From Microbacterium paraoxydans (GTDB lineage Bacteria > Actinomycetota > Actinomycetes > Actinomycetales > Microbacteriaceae): a DNA stretch of 64,000 bases. The notes under the pieces were generated by a model. That model did no database searches. It saw only the letters and a list, made by a program, of their open reading frames with translations, and had not been told where the DNA came from. The translations under genes were made by a program, and so were the position numbers. The stretch covers positions 558,001 to 622,000 of the forward strand of contig NZ_JAGTUK010000001.1 of the NCBI RefSeq assembly GCF_018224615.1, in the 5' to 3' direction. Positions 8,633 to 16,083 of this stretch are shown one piece after another (positions within the stretch are counted from its first letter, which is position 1; each line of letters starts with the position of its first letter).

Positions 8633-9595
8633 ATGACCAAGACCGAGGGACTGTACCCGCCCATCGAGCCGTATGACGCGGGCGAGCTGCTCGTGGGCGA
8701 CGGTCACCGCGTGTACTGGGAGGTCAGCGGCAACCCCGAGGGCAAGCCCGTGGTGTTCCTGCACGGGGGCCCCGGCAGCGGCACGTCCCCGTGGCAGCGC
8801 CGGTTCTTCGACCCGCAGGCGTACCGCATCGTGCTGCTCGACCAGCGGGGGTGCGGACGCAGCACCCCGTCGGCGGGCGAACCGGATGCCGACCTGCGTC
8901 ACATCACCACGGCGCACCTGATCGCCGATCTGGAGCTGCTGCGCAAGAACCTCGGCATCGCGCGGTGGCAGGTGTTCGGCGGATCCTGGGGCAGCGCCCT
9001 CGCTCTCGCGTACGCCCAGGCGCACCCCGGGGTGGTGACGGAGCTCGTGCTGCGCGGCATCTTCACGCTCCGCCGCGCCGAGCTGGAGTGGTTCTACGAG
9101 GGAGGAGCCGCAGCGCTCTTCCCCGACCTGTGGGAGCAGTTCATCGCCCCGATCCCGGTGTTGGAGCGGTCGCGGCTGATCGAGGCGTACCACCGGCGCC
9201 TGTTCGACCCCGACCCGGAGGTGCACGTGCCCGCCGCGATCGCATGGTCGACCTGGGAGGCCGCGACGGTGACGTTGCGCCCCGATCCCGAGCAGATCGC
9301 GGCGATGTCCGACCCACGGCGTGCCACGGCTTTCGCCCGGATCGAGAACCACTTCTTCGTACACGGCGGCTGGTGGGACGAGGGGCAGCTGATCGCCGGG
9401 GTGGATGCGATCCGGCACATCCCCGCGGTCATCGTGCAGGGCCGACACGACGTGGCGACCCCCATGATGACGGCGTGGGATCTGCACCGCGCGTGGCCGG
9501 AGGCCGAGTTCGTCGTGGTCGACGATGCGGGTCATGCCGCCACGGAGCCCGGCATCCGTGCCGCCCTCCGCGCCGCGACCGACCGCTTCCGCTGA
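8633..9595 (+). CDS. pip: Proline iminopeptidase (alpha/beta hydrolase, S33)
   Basis: This 320-residue enzyme removes N-terminal proline from peptides. It has the family's oxyanion motif HGGPGSG (residues 44-50), DQRGCGRS (70-77) and the nucleophile elbow GGSWGS with Ser118. The acid and base lie in GRHDVATP and DAGHAATEP near the C-terminus. The length is the family norm. It is probably cytoplasmic, since no signal is visible. The start at 8633 follows a weak GGGGG-containing site; a -10-like TACCGT near 8589 suggests its own promoter. It converges on the aldehyde dehydrogenase gene with only 18 bases between stop codons. Confidence 0.9.
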   Translation: MTKTEGLYPPIEPYDAGELLVGDGHRVYWEVSGNPEGKPVVFLHGGPGSGTSPWQRRFFDPQAYRIVLLDQRGCGRSTPSAGEPDADLRHITTAHLIADLELLRKNLGIARWQVFGGSWGSALALAYAQAHPGVVTELVLRGIFTLRRAELEWFYEGGAAALFPDLWEQFIAPIPVLERSRLIEAYHRRLFDPDPEVHVPAAIAWSTWEAATVTLRPDPEQIAAMSDPRRATAFARIENHFFVHGGWWDEGQLIAGVDAIRHIPAVIVQGRHDVATPMMTAWDLHRAWPEAEFVVVDDAGHAATEPGIRAALRAATDRFR

Positions 9596-9613
9596 GCGCG
9601 GGCTGTCGCGGCG

Positions 9614-11407
9614 TCAGGCGCGCAGCGCCTTCGTCAGGGTCGCGAGGAGTCCGCCGATGCCGCCGCCGGCCCGATGCCGCGTGAGGCCCTCGCTGACCTC
9701 CGCGCCCGTGCGCGCCGACACGAACCACGGCGGCTTCGGCAGGATCGTCAGGCGCCCACCACCGTTCACGAGGGGCAGGGAGCGCGGGAACGGCCGGAAC
9801 GGGCCGCGCAGCACCGAGCGCTCCACGTCGTCGAGCAGCAGCGCGTTGTGCACCACGCCGATGCCGCTGCCCACCTCGCCGATCGTGCTGCCGGGGAAGG
9901 CACCCCACGTGAGCGTCGGGGTGATGAAGCCGAACGCGGTCCAGCCGTTGATCGCGATGGAGCCGTAGTGCAGCGCGGTGAGGGCGCGGTCGAAGCCGCT
10001 GCCGAGCGCCTTCTCGGTCACCGGGTCGATCAGCAGGTTGGCGCCGAGCGTGCCCTGCAGCTTCTCGTTGGCGTGGGCGACGGCCGCGTCGAGGAAGGCC
10101 TGGCCCGTGCCGGGCAGGCTCACCACGCCGAGCACGGGGGCGAAGTACTCGGTGGTCTCGAGTGCTGTGGCGTCGTCGTCGCCGTCGAGCTCCACCAGCA
10201 GGCGGTCGCCGAGCACGAGCGCATCGGGGTAGGCGTCGGTGGCGGTCTGCATGCGCGCGGGCGAGCCCGGGTACCACGTGGGGCGCTCCGGGGCGTTGGC
10301 GTAGGCCCGGCGCAGGGCGGCGCGGAACGCATCGGCACGGTCCCAGTCGGCGGAGAGGATCACGACCTGCCCCGCGATGCAGTTGTGCCCGCTGTTCTGC
10401 AGCCGCATGGTGGCGATGTGCTCGGCCTGATACGCGATGTCGGCGTCGGTCCACGGGCCGGGGACGACGATGATCGGGGAGACGCCGCCGAGCTCCGCCG
10501 TGATGGGCTTCTTCAGCAGGGGGCGGTTCTCCCGCCGCCGCCGCTTGGTGGCCGCGGCCCCCTCGCCCGACGACGGTCCCCACACGATCGTGTCGAACGT
10601 GGCAGCCGAGCCGGTGATGTGCACGTGCGCGATGCCGGGGTGCTGCGTGAGGTAGGCGCCCGCGGCGGGCCCGCCCCGCATGATCCGCAGGAACCCGGGC
10701 TCGATGAGTGGCGCGAGTGCCCGCTTGTACACGGGCACCAGCGGGTCCTGCGTGGGATTCACCTTGAGCAGCGCGGTGCGGTTGTGCGCCAGCAGCTCGT
10801 AGAGCACGTCGAGCACGGGGATCGAGGTCACGTTGCCGGCGCCCAGCACCAGTCCCACGCCGCCGGATTGCGTCGGGGTGCGCTGGGCCAGTCCCGCCCT
10901 GGCGCGCGCGGTGTTCGGCGTGGTTCCCGGCGTGAGCCACACCTCTCCCGTGAAGCCCGACAGGAGGAAGCGGTCGATGCCCGTGAGGGGGAACGCGTGC
11001 ACGCGGGCGCGGCCACCCGGGGCGCGGTCGACCTTCACGCCGTCGAGCGGGTTGCGGCCCTCGGCCATCCGGGTGAGCGTGGCGATGGAGGCGTCGAGCG
11101 CGCCGAGCACGCTGTACGGTCCGCTGAGCCACTCCTCGCCCCGCAGCGGGTGCCGGGCGTCCAGGCCCTTGGAGGCGGCCGCGGTCCGTGCCCAGTCCTC
11201 CGCGGTCGCCGCGACGCTCGTCCGCACCTGTCGCAGCAGGGTCGCGCGCTGGGCCAGGGTGAGCGCGGCCCATAGCTGCGTGCCCGTGTGCAGTTCCTCG
11301 ATCGCCGTGTCGAAGCGCTCCTGCTCGCCCTCGCCCAGCGGGGGAGCGGTCGGGGTCTTCGCGGCGGTGGCGTCGGAGTCGGGCGTTGTCGTGCTCGCAG
11401 GGGTCAT
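9614..11407 (-). CDS. Aldehyde dehydrogenase family protein
   Basis: This 597-residue NAD(P)-dependent dehydrogenase is about 100 residues longer than the usual ALDH. The catalytic Cys343 sits in SGHNCIAGQ and the general-base region in AELGGVSPIIV; ITGSAATFD matches the cofactor-loop motif. A basic RRRRENR insertion precedes the ELGG motif. The C-terminal 60 residues (PRSLPLVNGGGRLTILPKPPWF onward) are an extension seen in a subset of actinobacterial ALDHs. The substrate cannot be read from sequence. ATG at 11407 is supported by GAAGGAG. The MFS carrier gene lies 26 bases upstream in the same direction, so the two may form an operon. Confidence 0.85.
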   Translation of the reverse strand: MTPASTTTPDSDATAAKTPTAPPLGEGEQERFDTAIEELHTGTQLWAALTLAQRATLLRQVRTSVAATAEDWARTAAASKGLDARHPLRGEEWLSGPYSVLGALDASIATLTRMAEGRNPLDGVKVDRAPGGRARVHAFPLTGIDRFLLSGFTGEVWLTPGTTPNTARARAGLAQRTPTQSGGVGLVLGAGNVTSIPVLDVLYELLAHNRTALLKVNPTQDPLVPVYKRALAPLIEPGFLRIMRGGPAAGAYLTQHPGIAHVHITGSAATFDTIVWGPSSGEGAAATKRRRRENRPLLKKPITAELGGVSPIIVVPGPWTDADIAYQAEHIATMRLQNSGHNCIAGQVVILSADWDRADAFRAALRRAYANAPERPTWYPGSPARMQTATDAYPDALVLGDRLLVELDGDDDATALETTEYFAPVLGVVSLPGTGQAFLDAAVAHANEKLQGTLGANLLIDPVTEKALGSGFDRALTALHYGSIAINGWTAFGFITPTLTWGAFPGSTIGEVGSGIGVVHNALLLDDVERSVLRGPFRPFPRSLPLVNGGGRLTILPKPPWFVSARTGAEVSEGLTRHRAGGGIGGLLATLTKALRA

Positions 11408-11433
11408 CGGCGTCTCCTTCGGACGGTCCCAGC

Positions 11434-12822
11434 TTAGGCGTCGGCGGTCTGCACGGCCTCGATGTCTGCACGTCGCAGGCGGTACCGGCGGAGCGTCGCG
11501 AGGCTCGCCGCCATGAGCGCGGCCGGCAGCACGCTGAAGCTCAGCACGATACCGGCGATCGCGGCGGGCGGCTGCTCGACGGCTTCGCCCGCGACCGTCG
11601 AGACGTATCCGGTCGCGGCGAGGGTCAGCGACACCGCGGTGGCTCCGAGTGCGAAGCCCACGGTCTCGCCCGCGGTCCAGATGCCGGTGAACGTACCGGC
11701 CTGTCCGGGTCCGCTCGAGCGTTCGTCGTGCGAGATCACGTCGGGGAGCATCGCCATCGGCAACGACTGCAGGCCGGCGTAGGCGATGCCGGCGACCGCG
11801 ACGGCGGCGTACATCCACGCCCCGGGCGACCACACCGCGGCGACGAGGGACGACGCGGCCAGCAGGAACAGCACGCTCGCGATCGCGAAGGCCCGCTCCT
11901 TGCCGAGGCGTCGCGCGACCACGGTCCACGCGGGCGTGGCCAGCAGTGCGGGGCCGACCAGGGCGACGAACACGAGCGTCACGGCGTCCTCCGAGCGCAG
12001 CACCCACGTCGCCACGTACTGTGCTCCGGCCAGCATCGTCCCCGTCGCGAGGGCCTGCAGCAGGAAAGTGCCGAGCAGGGCGCGGAACGGCTGGCTGCGG
12101 CGCAGAGCCCGGAACCCGGAGAGGTACTGGTCGCGCCACGTGGTCGCTGCGGCATCGGGCATGCGGGCGACGTTGCGGGCCGCTGCGGTGGCGGTGCGCG
12201 AGGCGACGAACATGCCGACGCCGATCGCGATTCCCGCCGCGACGCCCATCAGCAGGTATCCGGTCACCGGGTCGGGGCCCGCGGTACGGAGCGCGGGGCC
12301 GCCGGCGCCGAACAGCAGGATCGCGGCGGTGAGCACGACCACGCGCCAGCCGAGCAGCCGTGTGCGTTCGTCGTAGCCGGACGTGAGCTCGGCGGGCAGA
12401 GCGACGTAGGGCACCTGGAACAGACTGAACGCGGTGGCCGTGGCCAGGAACGCCAGCAGCACGCAGATCGCCCCGGTCACCGGACCCCAGGCGGGCGGCA
12501 CCGCGAAGGTGAGCGCGAAGAACAGCGGCAGCGTCACGGCACCGAGCACCATGAACCCGCGGCGGGAGCCGGTGCGCGCGAGCTGCCGGTCGGACGCGGC
12601 CCCGATCAGCGGATCGATCAGCACGTCCCACACCTTGGCGAGCGTGACGATGAGCCCGGCCGCGAGCGCGGCGACCCCGAGGTTGTCCGTGAGGAAGTAG
12701 GTGAGCACCAGACCGGGAAGCGTGGCGTAGCCGCCGGTGCCGACGGAGCCGACCGCGTACAGCGCGATCGTGCGGGGGGACAGCCGGGCGGGGGCGCGGT
12801 CGGGTCGAGCCTCGATGCTCAT
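11434..12822 (-). CDS. MFS transporter, GPH-like (sugar/cation symporter type)
   Basis: This 462-residue membrane protein has about 12 helices. The N-terminal half shows the features of the glycoside-pentoside-hexuronide family: an early KVWDVLIDPLIGAASDR loop (D-x4-DP motif after helix 2) and FSLFQVPYVALPAEL near helix 4. It should move a small solute by cation symport; the substrate is unknown. TACACT ends six bases before the ATG, so the transcript is probably leaderless. It leads the aldehyde dehydrogenase gene, which suggests uptake of a compound processed by that enzyme (inference). Confidence 0.8.
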   Translation of the reverse strand: MSIEARPDRAPARLSPRTIALYAVGSVGTGGYATLPGLVLTYFLTDNLGVAALAAGLIVTLAKVWDVLIDPLIGAASDRQLARTGSRRGFMVLGAVTLPLFFALTFAVPPAWGPVTGAICVLLAFLATATAFSLFQVPYVALPAELTSGYDERTRLLGWRVVVLTAAILLFGAGGPALRTAGPDPVTGYLLMGVAAGIAIGVGMFVASRTATAAARNVARMPDAAATTWRDQYLSGFRALRRSQPFRALLGTFLLQALATGTMLAGAQYVATWVLRSEDAVTLVFVALVGPALLATPAWTVVARRLGKERAFAIASVLFLLAASSLVAAVWSPGAWMYAAVAVAGIAYAGLQSLPMAMLPDVISHDERSSGPGQAGTFTGIWTAGETVGFALGATAVSLTLAATGYVSTVAGEAVEQPPAAIAGIVLSFSVLPAALMAASLATLRRYRLRRADIEAVQTADA

Positions 12823-12828
12823 CGCGCC

Positions 12829-12834
12829 AGTGTA
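12829..12834 (-). promoter_or_regulatory. Leaderless -10 element of the MFS gene
   Basis: TACACT on the minus strand, six bases, then ATG at 12822. Confidence 0.5.
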
Positions 12835-12852
12835 GCGGCGCGATCGGACGGG

Positions 12853-13116
12853 TCAGATGAGCGAGAGCTCGCGCAGTTTCGACTCCACGTCGGCGTTCGA
12901 CGGCTCGACGTGGTGGCTCGAGTCGGGGTACACCACGACGGGGATGTTGGTGCGGCCCGAGATGTCCTTCGCGATGTCCGCGGCGGCGGGGTCAGCGACC
13001 AGGTCGACGTACGTGTATGCGACGCCGAGCTCGTCGAGCTGCTTCTTGGTGCGGATGCAGTCGCGGCACCAGTCGGCGCCGAACATGGTGATGGTGTCGG
13101 AGACGGGTGAGGTCAT
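12853..13116 (-). CDS. Glutaredoxin-like protein, WCRDC active site
   Basis: This 87-residue thioredoxin-fold protein has an N-terminal active site GADWCRDC (Cys17 and Cys20) in place of the glutaredoxin CPYC, followed by the TKKQLDELGV helix and the cis-Pro loop NIPVVVYPD. It resembles mycoredoxin-type proteins that reduce mycothiol-mixed disulfides in actinobacteria; that role is inferred from the family. It lies 9 bases after the hydrolase gene in the same direction. A TAGGCT hexamer overlapping the hydrolase stop and a GGAGG site both precede its ATG, so it may be read both from the operon and from its own promoter. Confidence 0.8.
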   Translation of the reverse strand: MTSPVSDTITMFGADWCRDCIRTKKQLDELGVAYTYVDLVADPAAADIAKDISGRTNIPVVVYPDSSHHVEPSNADVESKLRELSLI

Positions 13117-13122
13117 GCCTCC

Positions 13123-13128
13123 AGCCTA
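13123..13128 (-). promoter_or_regulatory. Possible internal -10 for the glutaredoxin gene
   Basis: TAGGCT on the minus strand overlaps the stop codon of the hydrolase gene and ends six bases before the glutaredoxin ATG. The intervening GGAGGC could equally be a ribosome binding site. Confidence 0.4.
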
Positions 13129-14025
13129 CGTCCGCTCTCGGGGAGCGGCTCCGAAGAAGGCTGCCAGCGCCTCGGCGAGCGGACCAGGCGCTTCTTCGGC
13201 CATGTGGTGCCCGCTTTCGATGCCGTGCCCGCGCACGTCGTCGGCCCAGTCCTTCCAGATCTGCACCGGGTCGCCGTAGAGATCCTCCAAGTCGTCGCGG
13301 GTCGACCACAGCACGAGCGCCGGCATCCGCAGACGACGCCCCGCCGCGATGTCCGCCTCCTCGTGCGCGCGGTCGATCGTGACGCCGGCGCGGTAGTCCT
13401 CCAGCATGGCGCGGATGACGCACGGGTCCTGCACGGCCTGCGTGAACTCCGCGTGGTTCGCGGCGCCCATCGTCGACGGATCCGCCTTCGGCGCGTACCA
13501 CGCCTCCGGGTCGGCGCCGATCACTCGTTCGGGGATCTCGGGCTGGGCGAAGAAGAACCAGTGCCACCATCGCAGTGCGAACCGTGCGTCCGCTCGTCGG
13601 AGGTGCTCGGTGATCGGGAGGCAGTCCAGCAGGGCGACCCGCTCGACGGCATCGGGGGTGTCCAGGGCGAGTCGGAGGGCGACGTAGCTGCCGCGGTCGT
13701 GCCCGGCGAGGTGGAAACGCTCGTGGCCGAGGTGGCGGGCCACGTTCCGGATGTCGTCCGCGACCGCGCGTTTGGAGTGGGCGGAGTGGTCGGGCGTGGG
13801 AGAGGGCCCGCGCGAGCGCCCGTACCCGCGGAGATCGGGGCAGATGACCGTGAAGCCGCGCGCGGCGAGCAGCGGCGCGACCCGGTGCCACGTGGCGGAG
13901 GTGCGCGGATGGCCGTGGAGCAGCACGACCGGAGGGCCGGAGCCGCCGTGCCGCACGAAGATGTCGGAGGTGCCGGTGGCGACGACCTCTGCCGCGAATC
14001 CGGGGAACAGCTCGTCGTCGGTCAT
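13126..14025 (-). CDS. Alpha/beta hydrolase, haloacetate dehalogenase-like
   Basis: This is a 299-residue protein. HGHPRTSATW (residues 37-46) forms the oxyanion loop, and the nucleophile elbow reads GHDRGS with Asp110. An Asp in this place marks the haloacetate dehalogenase and epoxide hydrolase branch rather than Ser esterases. PDLRGYGRS and a late GHHMAEE support the fold and place the catalytic His. The family hydrolyses C-halogen bonds or epoxides; the actual substrate is unknown. Its ATG overlaps the stop of the metal transporter gene (ATGA), and the glutaredoxin gene follows, so it is the third gene of an operon starting near 15496. Confidence 0.8.
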   Translation of the reverse strand: MTDDELFPGFAAEVVATGTSDIFVRHGGSGPPVVLLHGHPRTSATWHRVAPLLAARGFTVICPDLRGYGRSRGPSPTPDHSAHSKRAVADDIRNVARHLGHERFHLAGHDRGSYVALRLALDTPDAVERVALLDCLPITEHLRRADARFALRWWHWFFFAQPEIPERVIGADPEAWYAPKADPSTMGAANHAEFTQAVQDPCVIRAMLEDYRAGVTIDRAHEEADIAAGRRLRMPALVLWSTRDDLEDLYGDPVQIWKDWADDVRGHGIESGHHMAEEAPGPLAEALAAFFGAAPRERT

Positions 14026-14999
14026 CGCCCGGGGTCCGCCTCTTCCGGCAGCTCCTCGACCGGGGCGACCACGACGTCCTGCACCTTCCAGTCGAGGTCG
14101 GCGATGCCCGCAGCCGCGGCGGACAGCTCGGCCGTGGCGACCTTCCCTCGTCGCGGCACCACGAACGCCTCGATGTGGAACACCTGACCCTGGTCGCGCA
14201 TGCGCACCGCGGCCTGGGACACCCACGGCCGACTGCGCAGATACGACACGATGTCGGCCGCGAGCGGATGGGGGTTCTTGCTGTCGTACGTGCGGGCGCG
14301 CTGGTCCATCAGGTCGACGATCGCGGTGCGGGTGTTGCGGAAACCGTCCCAGATGATGCCGAGCGAGATGAAGAGGGCCGCCGCGCCGTCGAGCCACCAG
14401 ATGCCGACGCCCACGCCGACCACGCCCACGATCGAGGCGACCGTGGTCTGCCAGTCGGCTTTGGCCATGTCGGCGTCGGCGTAGAGGAGCTTGTTGTGCA
14501 GCACGGGCGCGAGCTTCGACTTCGCGGGGCCGTAGAAGAAGACCGGGCCGATGATGACCACCGCCATGACGGCGACCATGAGCCAGCCGAGCCAGATCGT
14601 CTGCCCGAACAGCTGCACCGTGCCGATCGTCGGGTGCTCCCCGGCGAGGAGCCCCGTCACCGCCTCGATGGCGAGGTTCAGCCCGACCGCGAGCAGGGCG
14701 ACTCCGGCCACGAGGTGCCCGACGCCCATGGCTCGATGCAGTCCGTACGGGTGCTTCCGGGTGGGTCGGCGTCGGACGAAGATCAGCGCGGTGAGAAAGG
14801 CCACCTGCGGGATGAGCGAGAGCATGTCCTCGATCCATGCCGTGCGCATGGCCTGGGACTCGCCCACCACGAGAGCGATCACCGCGATCGTCACCGAGGT
14901 GTAGACGATCGTGAAGACCTCCCACCGCACGGCCTTCCGGATCGCCTGCTGCTGTTCGGCCGGGAGGGTCGTGCGGCCGAACTGGCCGGTTGTCGTCAC
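14022..14999 (-). CDS. Cation diffusion facilitator family transporter
   Basis: This 325-residue protein has about six membrane helices and a cytoplasmic C-terminal domain (about 235-310) of the CDF type. RKHPYG (residues 80-85) is the family's interhelix motif. The canonical metal-site HxxxD in helix 5 is replaced by DADMAKADW, and helix 2 carries WIEDML, so metal specificity may differ from zinc. CDF proteins export divalent metal in exchange for protons. It starts with GTG at 14999, overlapping the lipoprotein stop (GTGA), and overlaps the hydrolase start. The iron box 85 bases upstream of the operon raises the possibility of iron or manganese export. Confidence 0.8.
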   Translation of the reverse strand: MTTTGQFGRTTLPAEQQQAIRKAVRWEVFTIVYTSVTIAVIALVVGESQAMRTAWIEDMLSLIPQVAFLTALIFVRRRPTRKHPYGLHRAMGVGHLVAGVALLAVGLNLAIEAVTGLLAGEHPTIGTVQLFGQTIWLGWLMVAVMAVVIIGPVFFYGPAKSKLAPVLHNKLLYADADMAKADWQTTVASIVGVVGVGVGIWWLDGAAALFISLGIIWDGFRNTRTAIVDLMDQRARTYDSKNPHPLAADIVSYLRSRPWVSQAAVRMRDQGQVFHIEAFVVPRRGKVATAELSAAAAGIADLDWKVQDVVVAPVEELPEEADPGR

Positions 15000-15496
15000 G
15001 ATGACCCCACCTTCCGGTCCAGGTACGACTCGAGGGCGGACAGGAACGCGTTCTCACCGAGCGGCACGAGCATCACCAGCTCGCGGTCGCCGGCGCCGTC
15101 GATGCCCGGGTAGCCGCGCGTCACCCCGGCCTTGTCGATCCACGGCGTGTCCGGCGTGAGGGCACCCGCGATGAGGTCGAGGTCGCCGCGCTCCAGCATC
15201 CGCACGAGGGTCTCTTCCGACGCGACGGTCCACGTGGGGTCGGCGTCGAGGTCGTCGGCGAAGCCTTCCACGAGGTCGACCACGGGTCCGCGCGGTTCGT
15301 CACCGGACACATCGACGAGGTCTCCGTCCGGCGAGGTTCCGACGCGCAGCTCCCCGCCCGTGACGGTGTTGAGGGTCCCGTCCGGGTCGGTGGGGACCGT
15401 GATCCCGCATCCAGACACGAGTGCGGCGACGAGGAGTCCCGCGATCGCCGCCGCGGCGCGGGCGGCGCGGGGGAGCCGAGATGTGGACGACCTGCT
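14996..15496 (-). CDS. Lipoprotein related to periplasmic binding proteins
   Basis: The protein has 166 residues from a GTG start. A basic N-terminus and hydrophobic stretch end in LVSGC, a lipobox. The mature part looks like a shortened extracellular solute-binding fold: GELRVGTSPDGDL, then PVVDLVEGFADDL, and ERGDLDLIAGALTPDTPW, the pattern of amino-acid binding proteins, but only about 135 residues long. It lacks an ABC permease partner and is instead fused by overlap to the CDF gene. The start is uncertain: GTG at 15496 gives the best lipoprotein signal, while an earlier GTG at 15538 would add 14 residues. It may sense or bind solute for the transporter (inference). Confidence 0.6.
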   Translation of the reverse strand, partial: SRSSTSRLPRAARAAAAIAGLLVAALVSGCGITVPTDPDGTLNTVTGGELRVGTSPDGDLVDVSGDEPRGPVVDLVEGFADDLDADPTWTVASEETLVRMLERGDLDLIAGALTPDTPWIDKAGVTRGYPGIDGAGDRELVMLVPLGENAFLSALESYLDRKVGSS

Positions 15497-15578
15497 CACG
15501 GTGCCCAGCCTGGCGGCGCACCCGGCGGTGGGCAACACTGTTGACGCTGGTCGCCGCGGACGCTAGCCAGACCGGGTC

Positions 15579-15608
15579 TTGATAGGTAAGGGTAACCTTA
15601 CCTAGGCT
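15579..15608 (+). promoter_or_regulatory. Iron-box promoter of the SIP-like gene
   Basis: TTGATA (-35, 15579-15584) and TAGGCT (-10, 15603-15608) are 18 bases apart. The -10 ends six bases before the ATG at 15615. Between them lies an inverted repeat with 9-bp arms (15583-15591 and 15596-15604). Within it, 15582-15600 matches the DtxR/IdeR consensus at 15 of 19 positions by my count. Iron-loaded DtxR should block this promoter. The divergent lipoprotein-CDF operon starts 86 bases away and could share the site. Confidence 0.75.
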
Positions 15609-15614
15609 GGAGTC

Positions 15615-16007
15615 ATGAGCAGCGCGTGCGAGCACCGGGACGACCCCCACTGGGATGACATCGAGGGTGCGGTGCTCGTCGCCGGTGATGCGGCCGACGC
15701 GAGCGTCATCGCCGAGATCGCGTCGCGGTTGCCGTGGGACGCGCAGGGCGTGATCCTCCTCGAGGCCGCGGCCCGCCTCCAGCTCCGGCACATCGACGCC
15801 CCCGCCGGAGTCTCGGTGCGCTGGCTGATCCGCGACGACGGCGTGAGGGCGCACGCACGCGGCGAACGCCTGGCGAACGCCGTGCACGCGTGGTGTGTGG
15901 AGTGGACGTGTAGTGAGCCGCCCGAGCACTGGACGGTGTGGCTCGGCCCGCATACCCCTCCGCACGTGGCGCGGATGGCGAGGAGCCTCCTCGGCATCGC
16001 GAACTGA
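15615..16007 (+). CDS. SIP-like domain protein (siderophore-interacting protein C-terminal domain)
   Basis: This small cytoplasmic protein of 130 residues matches only the C-terminal part of siderophore-interacting flavoproteins: an AVLVAGDAADASVIAEI strand-helix, a GVSVRWLIRDDG strand, and VHAWCVEW near residue 90 as in the last strand-helix of SIP. The FAD-binding half is missing, so on its own it cannot be a ferric-siderophore reductase of the usual kind. Stand-alone SIP domains of this size occur in actinobacteria. The iron box in its promoter supports a role in iron metabolism. The transcript is predicted to be leaderless. Confidence 0.75.
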   Translation: MSSACEHRDDPHWDDIEGAVLVAGDAADASVIAEIASRLPWDAQGVILLEAAARLQLRHIDAPAGVSVRWLIRDDGVRAHARGERLANAVHAWCVEWTCSEPPEHWTVWLGPHTPPHVARMARSLLGIAN

Positions 16008-16033
16008 GCAGGCGATCGAGCACGGCGCAGACG

Positions 16034-16072
16034 GAGGGCGCCCTCCCCGAGTGGATCGGGAAGGGCGCCCTC
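16034..16072. terminator. Bidirectional terminator between convergent genes
   Basis: A 17-bp stem with one mismatch (16034-16050 with 16056-16072) and a 5-base loop sits between the SIP-like gene and the fibrinogen-like gene. Confidence 0.8.
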
Positions 16073-16083
16073 GCGTCGTGAGC

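Noticed and set aside
15496..15538. GTG at 15538 as start of the binding-protein-like lipoprotein
   Set aside because: It would add 14 residues including a Cys before the signal peptide and has no ribosome binding site. GTG at 15496 gives a normal lipoprotein signal.
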